The position numbers and the translations under genes were made by a program. From Pleodorina starrii (Eukaryota; Chlorophyta; Chlorophyceae; Chlamydomonadales; Volvocaceae): DNA of 64,000 nucleotides. The stretch covers positions 4,904,501 to 4,968,500 of the forward strand of contig BRXU01000004.1 of NCBI GenBank assembly GCA_030267565.1, given 5' to 3'. The notes beneath the pieces are model-generated. The model searched no databases. It saw nothing but the letters and a program-made list of their open reading frames with translations, and was not told where the DNA came from. Of this stretch, positions 23,601-35,300 are shown one piece after another (position 1 is the first letter of the stretch; every line of letters begins with the position of its first letter).

Positions 23601-26600
23601 AGAGTGCACGTTGGGTGCGTGCACAGTGCATATATGGCGCTTCCGCACGCTCGCGGAAATTGGCGGGGCTGTGTTGGCACCGCTTCCTTGAGACGGGCAA
23701 CTCAAGGCACTGTGCAGTACCATATCTTGACAAGCTGACATCTGCTTGGCATGACATGCACTTGTCTGCACGCTTCACGGTTGCACGGATGCTGCCGCTC
23801 TGCTCCGCCGCCAGAGAGCGGCTCGCAGAAGCACGAAACGCCTTACACACCCGCTGCCCACGTTGACGTTCCGACGTGATTACATGCAGTGGCCTGGCGG
23901 AGCGCACCAGCGGCTTTCCGCCCCTACTCGAGGACCTGTCGCCCTCGCCCCAGCCGCCCATCCGCCAGCTGGAGCGTCTGCTGGCCGCAGAGGACCACCC
24001 GCAGGACCACCCGCTAATGCCGGGAGCCGCAGCAGCAGCAGCCGCGGCAGCCCCCAAGGACCGCGCAGCCCCCTCTCCCGCATTCCCAGAGCCGAACACT
24101 GCGAACACTGCACCCGCCAGCACCGCTGCCGATGTTGGCGCAGGCAGTGCGATAGCCGCAGCGAAGGGCGGGTCAGCCGCAGACACGCGGGAGACGCAGC
24201 TGGAAGCGCGGGGTGCGCAGGGCGTGGTCGGGAAGGGGCCGGCGCCCGCAGTAGCCGGGGTTGTGAAGGCCACGGCAGCGGGCTCGCCTCCGGGGCCCCA
24301 CACCAGCAGCTTTGCCGTGTGTGCGACGGCAGCGGCAGCAGCCGCGGCGGCGGCAGTGCGCCCCGGCGGTTACGCCAGCATGCAGCTCGCGCGGATGTCC
24401 TTAGCGCAGAAGCAGATTGCGGTGGACGCCGCGGCGGCGGCGGTACAGCGGCGGCGTGCCTCCGCTGGCGGCGGCGCCGATGTGCTGCCGTCGCCCACGG
24501 CGGCGGCGAACCAGAGCCGCAGAAGCGCCGAGGCACAGCCCGACGCCGCCAACGACGGCGTGGCGGCAAGGAAGGCCATCGTCGACGCAGCGTCAGCAGC
24601 AGCGGCGGCGGTGACCTCAGCTGCAGGAAGCGGAAGCGGCGCGCTCCGCCCGCAGGCCACCGCCGCCATGGCTCGACGGTACTCTGAGGCGGGTGGGGGC
24701 GCAGCTCCCGAAGTCCGCCGCAGCGCATCCGAGACCGGCACTTGCGGGGCCGCCACAGGGTCGGCAGCAGCGGGGTCGCAGCAGCAGCACACGGTTGCAA
24801 GTCCGGTCGTCAGCCTAGGCCAGAAGCGCTCCCGGTCGGGCGACATCTTCAGCATCCCGATGCCCTCCATCGTGGACCACAACGAGCACCGCGCGCTGCT
24901 TAGCGCCGGCAAGCGGCCTGCCATGGCCGACCGCGGCGTCATGCTGCCGCAGGGCTCCTGGGAGGTGCCGCCGCGGCCACCGTACGACCCGCGCCTCGAC
25001 GCCGTCACGTCGGGCTCGTCCAACCCCACCGTCACGCCCATCACCACGCCGGCCAAGGACGTGCAGGGCGGCGTAGGCGGCGAGGACACGAGCGAGGGGC
25101 CCGCGCCCAAGGCGGCGGCGGGTGGCCCGACTGTAGTGACGACGGAGACGGGCAGCGGCAGCGGCTCGGTGTCGGCCGCAGGTCCCGGGCCGGAGGGCGA
25201 GCAGCAGAAGCAACCGCAGAAGCAGCATCAAGGCTCGGACCAGTCTGTCTCGGAGATGGCCCTGGAGGTGTCCAGTGAGAGCGAGGAAGCGTCGTGGCGC
25301 AGCGCCGGCTGCAGTTACGAGTACGTGCGAGGAGGAGGCCCCTCTGCATTGCCGCCGTGCGGAGCGTCGGTGGAGGGCGCGCTGGGGGGACCGCGCGGCG
25401 CGCGCATGTCGGCGGCGCGCAGCAGCGCGCCGTCCGTTGACTCGGGCGCGCGCCGCTCTACCTCGGCGCCGCGCAGCGTCGGCTACGCCGCTGGCGCTGC
25501 CGCGACTATCTCCTCGTCCACCGCGGACCTCTACCTGCAGCGGCACACCGCAGCCGCGGCGGCGGCGGCGCCGCTGAGCAACGCCAGCTGCGGCCGCGCA
25601 CACAGCACCGGCGGTGCAGCGGCTTCGGGCGCATCTGCGCAGGAGGCGGTCGGCATGCCGCCGCGACCGCAGCGCCCGCTCGCGGTCCAGCAGCAGCAGC
25701 AGCAACAGCAGCCGTACCAGGATATACCGCACGAGCTGCCCGGCCCATCTCAGGCCCATCACCAGCAGCAGCACCAGCAGCAGCGCCAGGAGGTCGGCCC
25801 CCTGATGAACGCTCTGCAGCAGCAGCAGCAAGAGTTCATGCCGTTGCTTCGGAGCCGGGCATCGACCTACGGTGGCGCGCCGGGCGTGGGTGTCGGCGCT
25901 GGTGGCGGGCTGGAGCAACGGGTGCTGGTGGCGCTGAAGGGTACGCCGCGCGACCCGATGCTCGGAGGAAACAGGAGCCAGGGCAGCGCGGCCGCAGCGC
26001 AGATGCTGGGCCCCAGCCCACGGCCTGCGGAGCTGCAGCAAGGGCCGGCCGATGGCAGTGCTGGCAACGTGGCCGCAGGACTGGAAGGGCAGCAGCAGCA
26101 GCCCGCCCACCAGGCGCGCCCGTCCGCACGGTCCGATCCAGGTGGGTGGATGGCTCCCGTGGCTGCACCTGTGGGCCCGCGACTTAAGCCGGACCTTGAC
26201 ATCAAATCTGTGCTCGTAATGCACGCGTGGGGTGGCGCCGCGGAGCGGTGGTGTCTAAGAGGGGAGGGTAATACGACACATGCAAGCTGGGTTGTGCCGC
26301 TAATCGCTTGACAACTGCTCCCCATCTGAACCGTCATTGCAGGGGCACCCATGCCTGCGGACTGCCGGGTGCCAGGTGCACAGGAGGAGGGCGGGCAGTA
26401 CGCGGCCGCTGGCGTGCCGGGGAGCCCAGGTGGTCCCGACCCTGCGGATAACCTCATCACGCCGCTCCGGGAGCTCAACGCGGCGGGCGGCGCGAGGAAG
26501 GCGATGGGGCCGCTGCAGCGCGGCCTGTTGCGCGGCCCGCCGGGGCAACAGCCAAGTGAGACTCCCATCATCCAGAACCCATTACTCCACACTAACAGTC

Positions 26601-27505
26601 AGTGACCGCGTTTACACAGTTCTCTCAACCCACCGTGCCTTCCTGATGTGCGGCGACGAACCACGACGGCCGATGTGGTTCAAAATCATGCAACGGACGT
26701 TGGCTCGTCCCAAACCCTGCTCTCCTCGCCTCAACCCTCACAGCGCTCCCACTTCCTTGATCTGTTTTGATGGACGCAGCAGCGGAATTGCTTCCTGAGC
26801 TGCGCCCCGCATTCGCCCCTGGCCGCAGACACGCAACAAGCCGTGGCCGCGGCGAGCAACTTCGTGGGGCCGCTGGCGTACTACCTAATGGCGGCTCGCC
26901 GTGCGCGACACCAACACGTGCCCACCACCATGGTGCGCAGCAGCTGGGGTGAGACGCCCTTGCCGAACGCAGCCGGCGCGGCCCCCGCCTGGCAGACCCT
27001 CAACTCCGCCGACTGGGCGGGCGGCGGTGGGAGCGATCTCTCGGACCAGAGCCCCGCCGATGCCGGCGCGCACAAGCCGCCGCACCCGCAACCGCACGCG
27101 GCCTCGATGTCCTGCGAATTCTACCGGCCGCTGCGGCCGGATGTGCGCATGGCGTGGGGGGCTTCGGGGGAGGACGGTGGCGCGGATCAGGGCGCTGGCG
27201 CGTCCCTGGGCCCCGACGCGCACGTGACGTACACCGTGTCGGCAACCACGCCGCTGGGTGACGTGATGAAGCCGGCGCCGCACCGGCGGAGGACGGCGGC
27301 TGAGGGCGAGGCTGTGGCGGTGGTCGCCGCGGGCGGCGACGCCGCTGCGGAAGCGGGCGCAAGCGTGAGCCGGCGCCGCGCCACGGCGGACGGCGTGGTG
27401 GGGAGCAGCCTGGGCAGCAGCAGCCCGGTGGGCGGTCTGGCGGACGGGGTTGGCGGGGAGCTGGGCACGGGGGAGCTGGGCATGCAGCCGTATGAGCCCA
27501 ATTAG
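14691..27505 (+). CDS. Giant formin (FH1-FH2) with very long disordered C-terminal tail
   Basis: Seventeen exons: 14691-15406, 15603-15681, 15910-16138, 16460-19149, 19410-19592, 19732-19824, 19981-20055, 20223-20312, 20565-20776, 21073-21253, 21503-21715, 21920-22169, 22407-22839, 23104-23571, 23890-26141, 26343-26555, 26829-27505. Phases close to 3,017 residues. FH1 (about residues 978-1195) has around ten PPPPPGPPPPP blocks, the binding sites for profilin-actin. FH2 (about 1210-1590) opens with KLHWTKV and NSVWSEM, and includes the conserved GNFLNASSPQG helix and a KRLAEYKGD segment. Formins nucleate and elongate actin filaments in the cytoplasm. Residues about 200-400 look folded (LKLKCYVKLAVQ, GGDVYLQG) but I cannot name the domain. 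The last roughly 1,430 residues are Ala/Gln/Ser/Gly-rich with poly-Gln runs. Many formins are much shorter, so the tail is unusual. Exact N-terminus is moderately sure. Confidence 0.95.
18365..19020 (+). repeat. FH1 polyproline coding repeat
   Basis: GC-rich imperfect repeats of CCGCCGCC/CCACCGCC type encode the profilin-binding FH1 region of the formin. Copies are separated by 10-15 residue spacers, so repeat number may vary between strains. Confidence 0.85.
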
Positions 27506-29318
27506 CCAGGGCCTGAAGCGGCAAGCTGGGAGCGGACGGTCGGTACGGAAAAGAGAGGAAAGAGGAAAGGGACTCGAAGGGGGCAAAAGAGAGAGAAAAG
27601 GCCCGCGACAGGGAGACGCGCGGCGATGCCTCGGCTGCTGCGTCGGCCACTGACCGACTGACTGACCGACCCACTCGGGAGGACACTTACCGCGGTTTGC
27701 GGGAGGGAGGGGAGGGTCAAGGGTAGCGGGGCAGAGCTTGGCCCTGCCACAGGAGAGTACGCACCTGCGGGAACATTCTTTACCTACCCCTCGGACAGCT
27801 GTGAGGCGGGATAACGAGAGGCAGAGGCTCCATCTGGTCCATCGACTGCAATAACGGACGCCTTGCGACCTGACGGTTGAACATGCCGGTACCCTACCCA
27901 AGTTGTAGGGTTGACAAACTTAGACGTAGGACTGTTGACTTGACTGCACGTACCTAACGGTTAGGCCTGGACGGTGTCGCCCGATTTGGGGCGTGCCGGC
28001 CGGCATCCCTTTGAACACGCCATGGCCGTGTGCGCCCGAGCCCAATGGCCAGCGCAGCATGATGCGGGATTGGCCGGTGTCGGTGTCCTGTGGTGCTCGT
28101 ATGTTCGGAAGTGCTGCTGCTGCGGCAGCGCCACTCTTCTATGCTGCTGCACGCGTTTCCACCCAGAACTGTGACGGGTATGCGACTGCTCGCGCTGGCG
28201 ACGCGGTGCGTCTGGGTCTTTGCGTTCGCGCCAGGCTTCGCCAAGTGCACGGACAACAACGGTGAACAGCAATGTTACGCAGTTACTGCAGTCGGGCCTT
28301 TGAATCGTCGCCACCGTCCCTCGACTCAACTGAGGGGGGGACGTGACAATACGTGTGTCCCTCTCTCTTAACTCTGATAACAGTGCCTGTCCCGCCACGC
28401 CCGGTCGAACAACACAACCGCAGCCCGGATCCGGATCTTCGGGTCGGGCTGCGGGCCAAGGCAGCAAGGACGCGGCTAGGTGGGCGCAGTGCTTGGCCAG
28501 TTCGCACGCTGGCTCTACTTTGTTCGGGAGGTCTGCAAATGTCGAGATGCGCATTGCAACAACTAACATCACCACGACTCCCACCCAGTAACTAACTCCA
28601 ATCTGGTAAGGAGGCAACATTTCTTCAGCGCTGTGGCAGTACGTGCCGGAGGACCTCAGCTAACCGCAGGGCACGACGCATGTATGCCCTGGAAATTGCG
28701 TACCACTTCGATAGCAATTGAGACGCCACTGCCGCCACCCCTCAAGCCGTACGGTGTACCACCCAGGCCATTCACACGCACACATACAGACACATCCTGC
28801 ACGGTTCCGTGCCCGCGCCTTCCCTTTCGAGTAACCCACGGCAACTTTTTCACTCTCCGCGGAAGTTCTTGGGTGTGCTTCGGCGCGCATCTCTGGCTCT
28901 GGATGCACCTTTTGAGGTGCAAACATGCGGCGCCGGGCAATCCATGCGGACCCGGGCACGCGGTTGAGCCGCGTCAGAAAATGAAAATGATGCCGACGGG
29001 CTGAGCTTTCGCATGCATAACGTCTTCCCCGGCACATCAAGCGATAACCAGTGGCCGCATCTTGGCGCTCTCCTCCAGACCATCAGGGCGCCGCATTAGG
29101 ACGCCAATCCGCATAGCTTCCACACTTCGTGTACTACCCGCAGGGTTGCAAGCCCGGAGGAAGGGTGTCGTCAGTCCGATCAATCGCGCGCCATTGCCTT
29201 GGAATGCGTGCAACGCCGCCAGCCAAGCGCCAGACCAAAGGCCGCCGATCGCCCTCGGTCCTGCTGCCGCCCTGGCGCCGCAGGCCACCCAAACCCTCCC
29301 GACAAGCTTCCTCGGCTC
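27506..29318. other. Tail-to-tail spacer, formin / PLAT gene
   Basis: About 1.8 kb between two convergent stop codons. The longest minus frame (28620-27961, 219 codons) begins with a hydrophobic stretch but has neutral codon use and no recognisable motif. I see no gene here that I would defend, and no repeats of note. Confidence 0.6.
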
Positions 29319-32300
29319 CTACTTTGTCGTGATCAGCCCGATGGCTGAAGCTTCCGCCGCAAAGCCTGCCGCGAAGGTGCCAAGGCTGGGCAGACCCTCA
29401 TCAAAAGAGCTGAATCCGCCGGTGGAGTGAGGGCTCAAGTTAACGCTGGCCGGCGTCGACACAGCGCCGCGCGGTTGACCCACGCCTCCAGCCACCCCGC
29501 TACCTTGAGTCTCCGTCGATGGGTGCGGCTGGACGCCATGACTGCCATCCGCACCCGGACCCACGCCCGCATCCAAGGCCCCGCCTTCCCTGCCCCCCAC
29601 TGCCCGCGCCAACTGCAGCAACTCCGTCCGAAACGCAGCGAGGGCGGACTCGATTGACGAGCCCTCCCCGTCGCCATCCGTGCCCCTGCCAGCGCCAGCA
29701 CCGGTCTGCCGCGGCGACGCCGGCGGCGTTCCCTCCCGCGCGCGGCGCTGCGCCGCCAGCGAGGTTGTGATGTCAGCCAGCGACGCCGCGAGGCGCGCCT
29801 GGTACGACTGCGTCTCCGCCGTCAGCGCCTCCGCCTGCGACAGCGCCGCCGCCGCCGCGGCGCCCTGTTCCAATGTGGCCTGCTTCACCATCGTCGCCAG
29901 AGCCGCCAGCTGCGTGTTGCACACACGCACCGCCTCCGCCAGCGCCCCGGCGTCGGCGCCCGCAGCTGCCTTGGGCTGCTGCATCAGCTGCAGCTGCTGC
30001 AGTTGCTGCTGTTCCAGCACCGCCTCGAGCTGCTTGGAGATCTGGGCCGAGCGAGACGCGGCCTGCTCCGCCGCCTGCGATGTGGCGTTCAGCTCGAACT
30101 GCAGCTGCGACAGACGGCTCTGCTGCCGCCGACCGGCGTCGGCCGCCGCCGCCGCCTGCGTCTCCGCAGCCGCCGCCGCCGTCACGCCCTGCTCCGCCAG
30201 CGAGTGCACGTGCGTGAGCAGGTCCGCCAGAAGCGCCAGCGCGCTGTCGTCAGGGTTGCCGGCGGCGGAGGGGCCGTCGCCGCCGCCGCTGCCGCCAGCG
30301 CCGCCGTGGTGCGCCTCGCCCTTTCCGCCGCCGTAGCGGACCGCCGCCAGCAGCGGCGCCGGCATGCGCACCAGCACCGCCGCCGCGATGGCAGTCGCGG
30401 CGCGCGCCGCCGTGTCCGCTTGCGCCTCCTCCACCTGCTGCACTCGCCGCTGCAGCTCCGCGATCCGCTCCTCCAGCATCGCCGAGCCAGGCGCCTGCGC
30501 CTGCTGCGCCTCCGCCGGCGATAACGACGACCCGTCCTCCCCGCCAGTGTCTCCCGCCGCCGCCCCAGCCCTCTCCGTTGCGCCATCACCCGCGGCTGTG
30601 GCAGCGGCCATATCATTGTTGTGAGTCACGCCGCGGACGAAGCCCGGAGGCGCCACCGGCGACGCCACCGCGTCGTCGAGCGTCAGGCTAGGCAGGCCGA
30701 GGCTCGGCTGCGGCGACGGCGGCGACGGCCGCACAATCTCCATGATGCCATTCCGCGGCGTCAGCATTGGGCTGCAGCCGCGCTGCTCCTCCCCAAATGC
30801 CTGCTGCTGTTGCTGCTCCTGCTGCTGCGGCAGCTGCAGCTGTTGTGGCGGCGAGTGCGGCGGCGATTGGGCCTGGGTTTGCAGCTGCTGCTGCAGGTGT
30901 GGGATGCCGCTGCCGCCGCCTCCGCCGGCGGAGGCGGCGCCGAGGATGCCCGGGACGCGCCGCGGCGCGGGCTGCCAGCCGGGCGGGTCCCCGTCCACGT
31001 CCGGCGCGGTGCCCTTGCAGTGCAGGATGCACTCGCGGCCGAGCACATTGTCCACCCAGCCGCGGTGCGGGAAGCGGTAGCGGGTGCCTGTCGAGGAGGA
31101 GGCGACCTGGACGGATTCAAGGTGCCAGCTGGGGGAGGAGACGGTGGAGGTGGAGGCGGAGGTGGGGCCCGAGCCGCCGCCCCCGCCGCCGGCGCCGCCG
31201 GACGAGGGGCCCTGGGTGCGCATCCGCAGGCGCAGGCTGTGAACCTCCCCCACATCTGCCGCAGTGAAGACAAACGTGCTGACCTGGGAAGGGAAGGGAA
31301 GGGAAGGGACGGGGAGGGGAGGTAGGTAGGCGTGTTCGGAGGTACTCGGCAGTAAACCCCACACGCAGAGTTTGGGAGGGACTCTCAGGATCCAGGATCC
31401 AGTTCACGCGTTTTCGGCAGCCGCTGCCCCGCGGTGTCCCTGTTGGCAGTTGGCAGTTGACTGCCGGGTAACTTTGCCCACCGGCGCTCTTCCAATGCAT
31501 GCGCATACAACGCGCAATGCGATATTGACTCACACATGAACACGCGTATCGGTACTTCAGTGCCGAAGGCACCCAGGTCAGCATCAAGATGCGCGGTTCC
31601 TTGAACTGAGGCGCGCCCACTGCCCCAAACCGCCAAACGTGCTGATGGTCAGCGGCAAATGAACGCCGAACCGATTTCGATTGGCTGAGGGCAGGGCAGG
31701 GCTCTTGCTGTTACTGGGCAGAACCTGCAACCAAGTGGGGATTGTGCCCAACTCACCCGGCCGCGGTCGAAGTTGCATGAGCCGTTGGTCAACAGCCGCT
31801 CGCCCGTGTCGCCCCGGGCGCCGTAAATGGTGAGCAGCACGTCCGCGTCCGTGCCCGCGCCCGGCTGGTCCGATGTCCGTACCACCACGCCGTACCGGGC
31901 CGTGTCGCGCCCGGCGCCGTCCTCCCGAGCCGAAGACGGCCGCGGCGGCGACCGGGGCCGCGGCGGCCGCGAAGCGGCACCGCCACCGCCGCCGCCACCG
32001 CCGCCCAGAACCGCCGCCGCAGGTGGCGCCTCAATCGCCGTCGCCATCGCCTGCTGTTCCGGGTTCTCTGAGGGCGCCTGGGACACTTGAATGACCCCCA
32101 GGCTGGTTTTCCACTTATTGGAAGCGGCCTCGCGGGCCGCCGCCGCCGCCAGCGCCGCCGCCCGACGCTCCTGCTCCTGCATCTGCTGTTGCTCCAGCTG
32201 CTGCTGCTGCTCCCGCAGCGCCGCCAGCTGCTCCTGCAGCCGCTCCAGCAAGGACTCCACCTGCCGCCCCTGCTCCTCCATCGCTCCCAGCCGCCCCTCC

Positions 32301-35300
32301 ACGTCGCGCCGCAGCTCCCGAACGCCCGCCGCGCAGTACTCGATCGCCATTGCCGCCGTCGCGTCGGCGCCGTTGATCCAGCTGCCGCCGCCGCCGCCGC
32401 CGCCAGGCCGCGATGATGACATAATCGCGCCCGATCCGCTGCCGCGATCACTGCCGCAGGCGGCGGCGGCGCCGCAGGCGCTGCATATCCCGTCGGGGCT
32501 TCTGAAGTTGCGACGTGACAGCAGCCGCGACAGCGTCGGCCGGCTGCCGCCGCCGTCCAGGACGCCGACGGGGACGGTGCCGGGGCCCGGGACGGGGATG
32601 GCGCCGTGGGCAAGTACCAGCGAGGTTCGGGGGCTGGTGTTGGGGGAAAAGGATGTGGAGGTGTGGAGGGCGCGCGGCCGGGCGGAGTCCAGGAAGACGC
32701 GGCCGCCGCCCTCGACGCCGGGGACGGCCGGCGGCGGCGCCGCTGCGACGGCGGCTGCGGCGGCGCTGCGGCTGCGTTCCAGCGTGCGAGGGTCGTTGGA
32801 GAGCGCTCTGTGTGAGTAGTGCTGCTGCTGCTGCTGCTGCTGGTGGTGTAGATGCTGTGTACGATGCCAATGCGGCGACGAAGGCGGCTCGTCCGACGTC
32901 CACCCGCTCAAAGCCGGTGCCGTCGGCCGCGAGCTGGGCGGCGAAAGGCTGCTGCTGCCGTCGCCGGAGGCGGCGGAGGCGTAGCCGCTTGGCCCAGTGC
33001 CGAAGCCGGCGCCAGAGCTGGTGCCGGCGGGGCTGCGTCCGCTGATACCTGTCGGGAAGTGGGTTTCGCATTTGTGAGAGTGTGTATATGTATGTATGTG
33101 TGTGTGTGCACCAGGGTCGTTTCAGAACCGCGCTAGGCCTACTGTGCCAGCAACGAGAGGACAATGCGGGCCCCCACACACATACACACCACGCATAAGG
33201 TATGCGTTGGAGCCGGGGACTGCAGTACGCGGGCGCCCCCACCGTCCTTGGCTCCGCAGGCCGCAGGCTGCTGGCTGACGACTGCTCTGCGTTGGCGCCC
33301 GCCACGGTCTGACGTTTCGCCCCTTCCTTCCACGCGCCGGGATCTCGGCTTGCAACTATCCTCCCCATTGCCGACAGAAAGCGCGCAGGCCCTCGCCATG
33401 CGTTGTGCGCTGCGTCACAGGGAGCAGGGGCAACCCTGCCGCTACGGCTACCGTACCCCTTCCGCAGCCTGACCCCTGCGCAACCACTCACTCACGCACT
33501 CACTTACCCGCCCAGTCATCCGCACTCAGCCTCACTGCAGCAGCTGCACCGCCCGCTCCCGCCCTCGGCCCTGCACGCCTCGGATGCGGCGACAGCACTG
33601 TGAGACCCGCGCTCCAGGGCCGTAATCTGCCGTTACCGCCAGAGCCTGCCGCGCCGCCTCCGCCTCCGCCGCCTCCGCCACTCCTCCGCGCCAAGCCGCC
33701 GCCGCCGCCGCTGCCGTACAGCTCTTTCAGCTGCTGCCGCTGGGCCTCGTCGCGCAGCGCGGTCTCCTGAGCGTCACGCAGGAACTGCGCGTATTCGTAC
33801 CGGCGGCCCTCCTGTACGGCTTTCGCGAGCGCCTCGAAGGTGAGGTGCGGCAGCGACCAGGTTCCTCCCAAGTTAAGAGGCACCTCCTTGTACTGCCAGG
33901 CAACACGGCGGTGCGGATGGCGGGTGGCGGATGGTGGGAGGAGGTGGGCGATTAGGGATTCGTCGGGAGAAAGCTGGAACGGAGGGCGCCGTTGGGGCCT
34001 TTGGCAAGTGTATCGATACATCTGGACGAGGAACCGTTTGACCGCGGTCTGCTGCCCCGAGCAGCACAAACTGCTTTTGTCCCAACCCGACCCTGGCCTG
34101 CATTGGAGCGCGAGGGGAGCTGAACTCAGGGGCCAGCTCCCGCGCCTGGCATCGCCCAGCAGGCCCTTCCTTCGCCCAGACCCCTGCCCAGCCCTGCCCT
34201 GCCCTGCCCTGCTCAGCCCGGCCCCCAAAGCCCCCCAAAGCCGCTCCTCACGTGCTTTAGGCGGTAGGTGTTGGGCACTGGCTGCAGCTCCGGAACCTCC
34301 TGTGACATGCCCACAGCCGCCACCGGCACGAACACCTCCGACTTGATCTGCCCCGAAACCACAGCCAGCGAGCGCAGGAACTGTCCGGGCGGGAGGGGAG
34401 AGGCCGCCGATGACGACACGGGCAAGCGGCGATGCGTGGGTGGCCTTTATCAAACAGACCAACTGGGGCAGGGGGAGGTGCGCGGCGCGGGGCCGCCCGT
34501 GGGCGAGCACACGGCTCCTTTGCCTGTCCCGTTGCCTGGCTTCGTTGGCAGTGCCCTTCACTGTGCCGAGAGTGATACTCTCGGCGCGCATGACCCTGAC
34601 GGACTCGGGCCATTTCCCTACGGCTAGCACCCAGGCAAGAGGCAACCCGTCCACCCGGTCAGGGCCCCGCAAGCCCGGCCTCTCCCTTCCCGTTTACACC
34701 GTTGCAGATTCGCTTTCGTGCACTTTCTTACCCTCCCCCTGCTCCGGAAACACACACCCACACGCACGCACCCACGCGCACCCACACGCACCCACACACC
34801 TCACCTGTGCGAAGCACATGTGGTGTGGCAGCTGCTTGTCGCAGGAGCTGCTAGACTGCAGCCAGATGCGCTCCAGGGAGGGCAGCGGCAGGGGACCTGC
34901 GGGGCGCGCGACACACACAGACACGCCCCGTCGTGTGACATACGACTTTTTTTCCACTTGGGAGCTCTGGGCATCCACCGGCATGGTGAAACCCACCCGT
35001 GTCCGGCCAAGGGAGGCTCCACCGGTGACAACCGGGTGCGGCAACCCTAACACACAGCCCACAGCTGCACACCCAAGACCCCACACCTACCCTCCTGGGG
35101 GTACCGGTATTGACCCTGGAGCCGACTGTAACAACAACAATAACACACACAACCAGGCGCGTTTCACACTGTCCCCAAGTCCAGGCTGTTTTACGGTGGC
35201 TCCTCCACATACACCCATGCATCACCTCACGCGCACCGCACCTTCTGGCTGCACGATCCCCGCGTCCCGGCACAGGCGCAGGAAGCTCTCCCAGAAGAGG

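Noticed and set aside
27961..28620. 219-codon minus frame with hydrophobic start
   Set aside because: Neutral codon use, no motif, no splice context, and it lies in a 3' spacer. Kept only as a remark.
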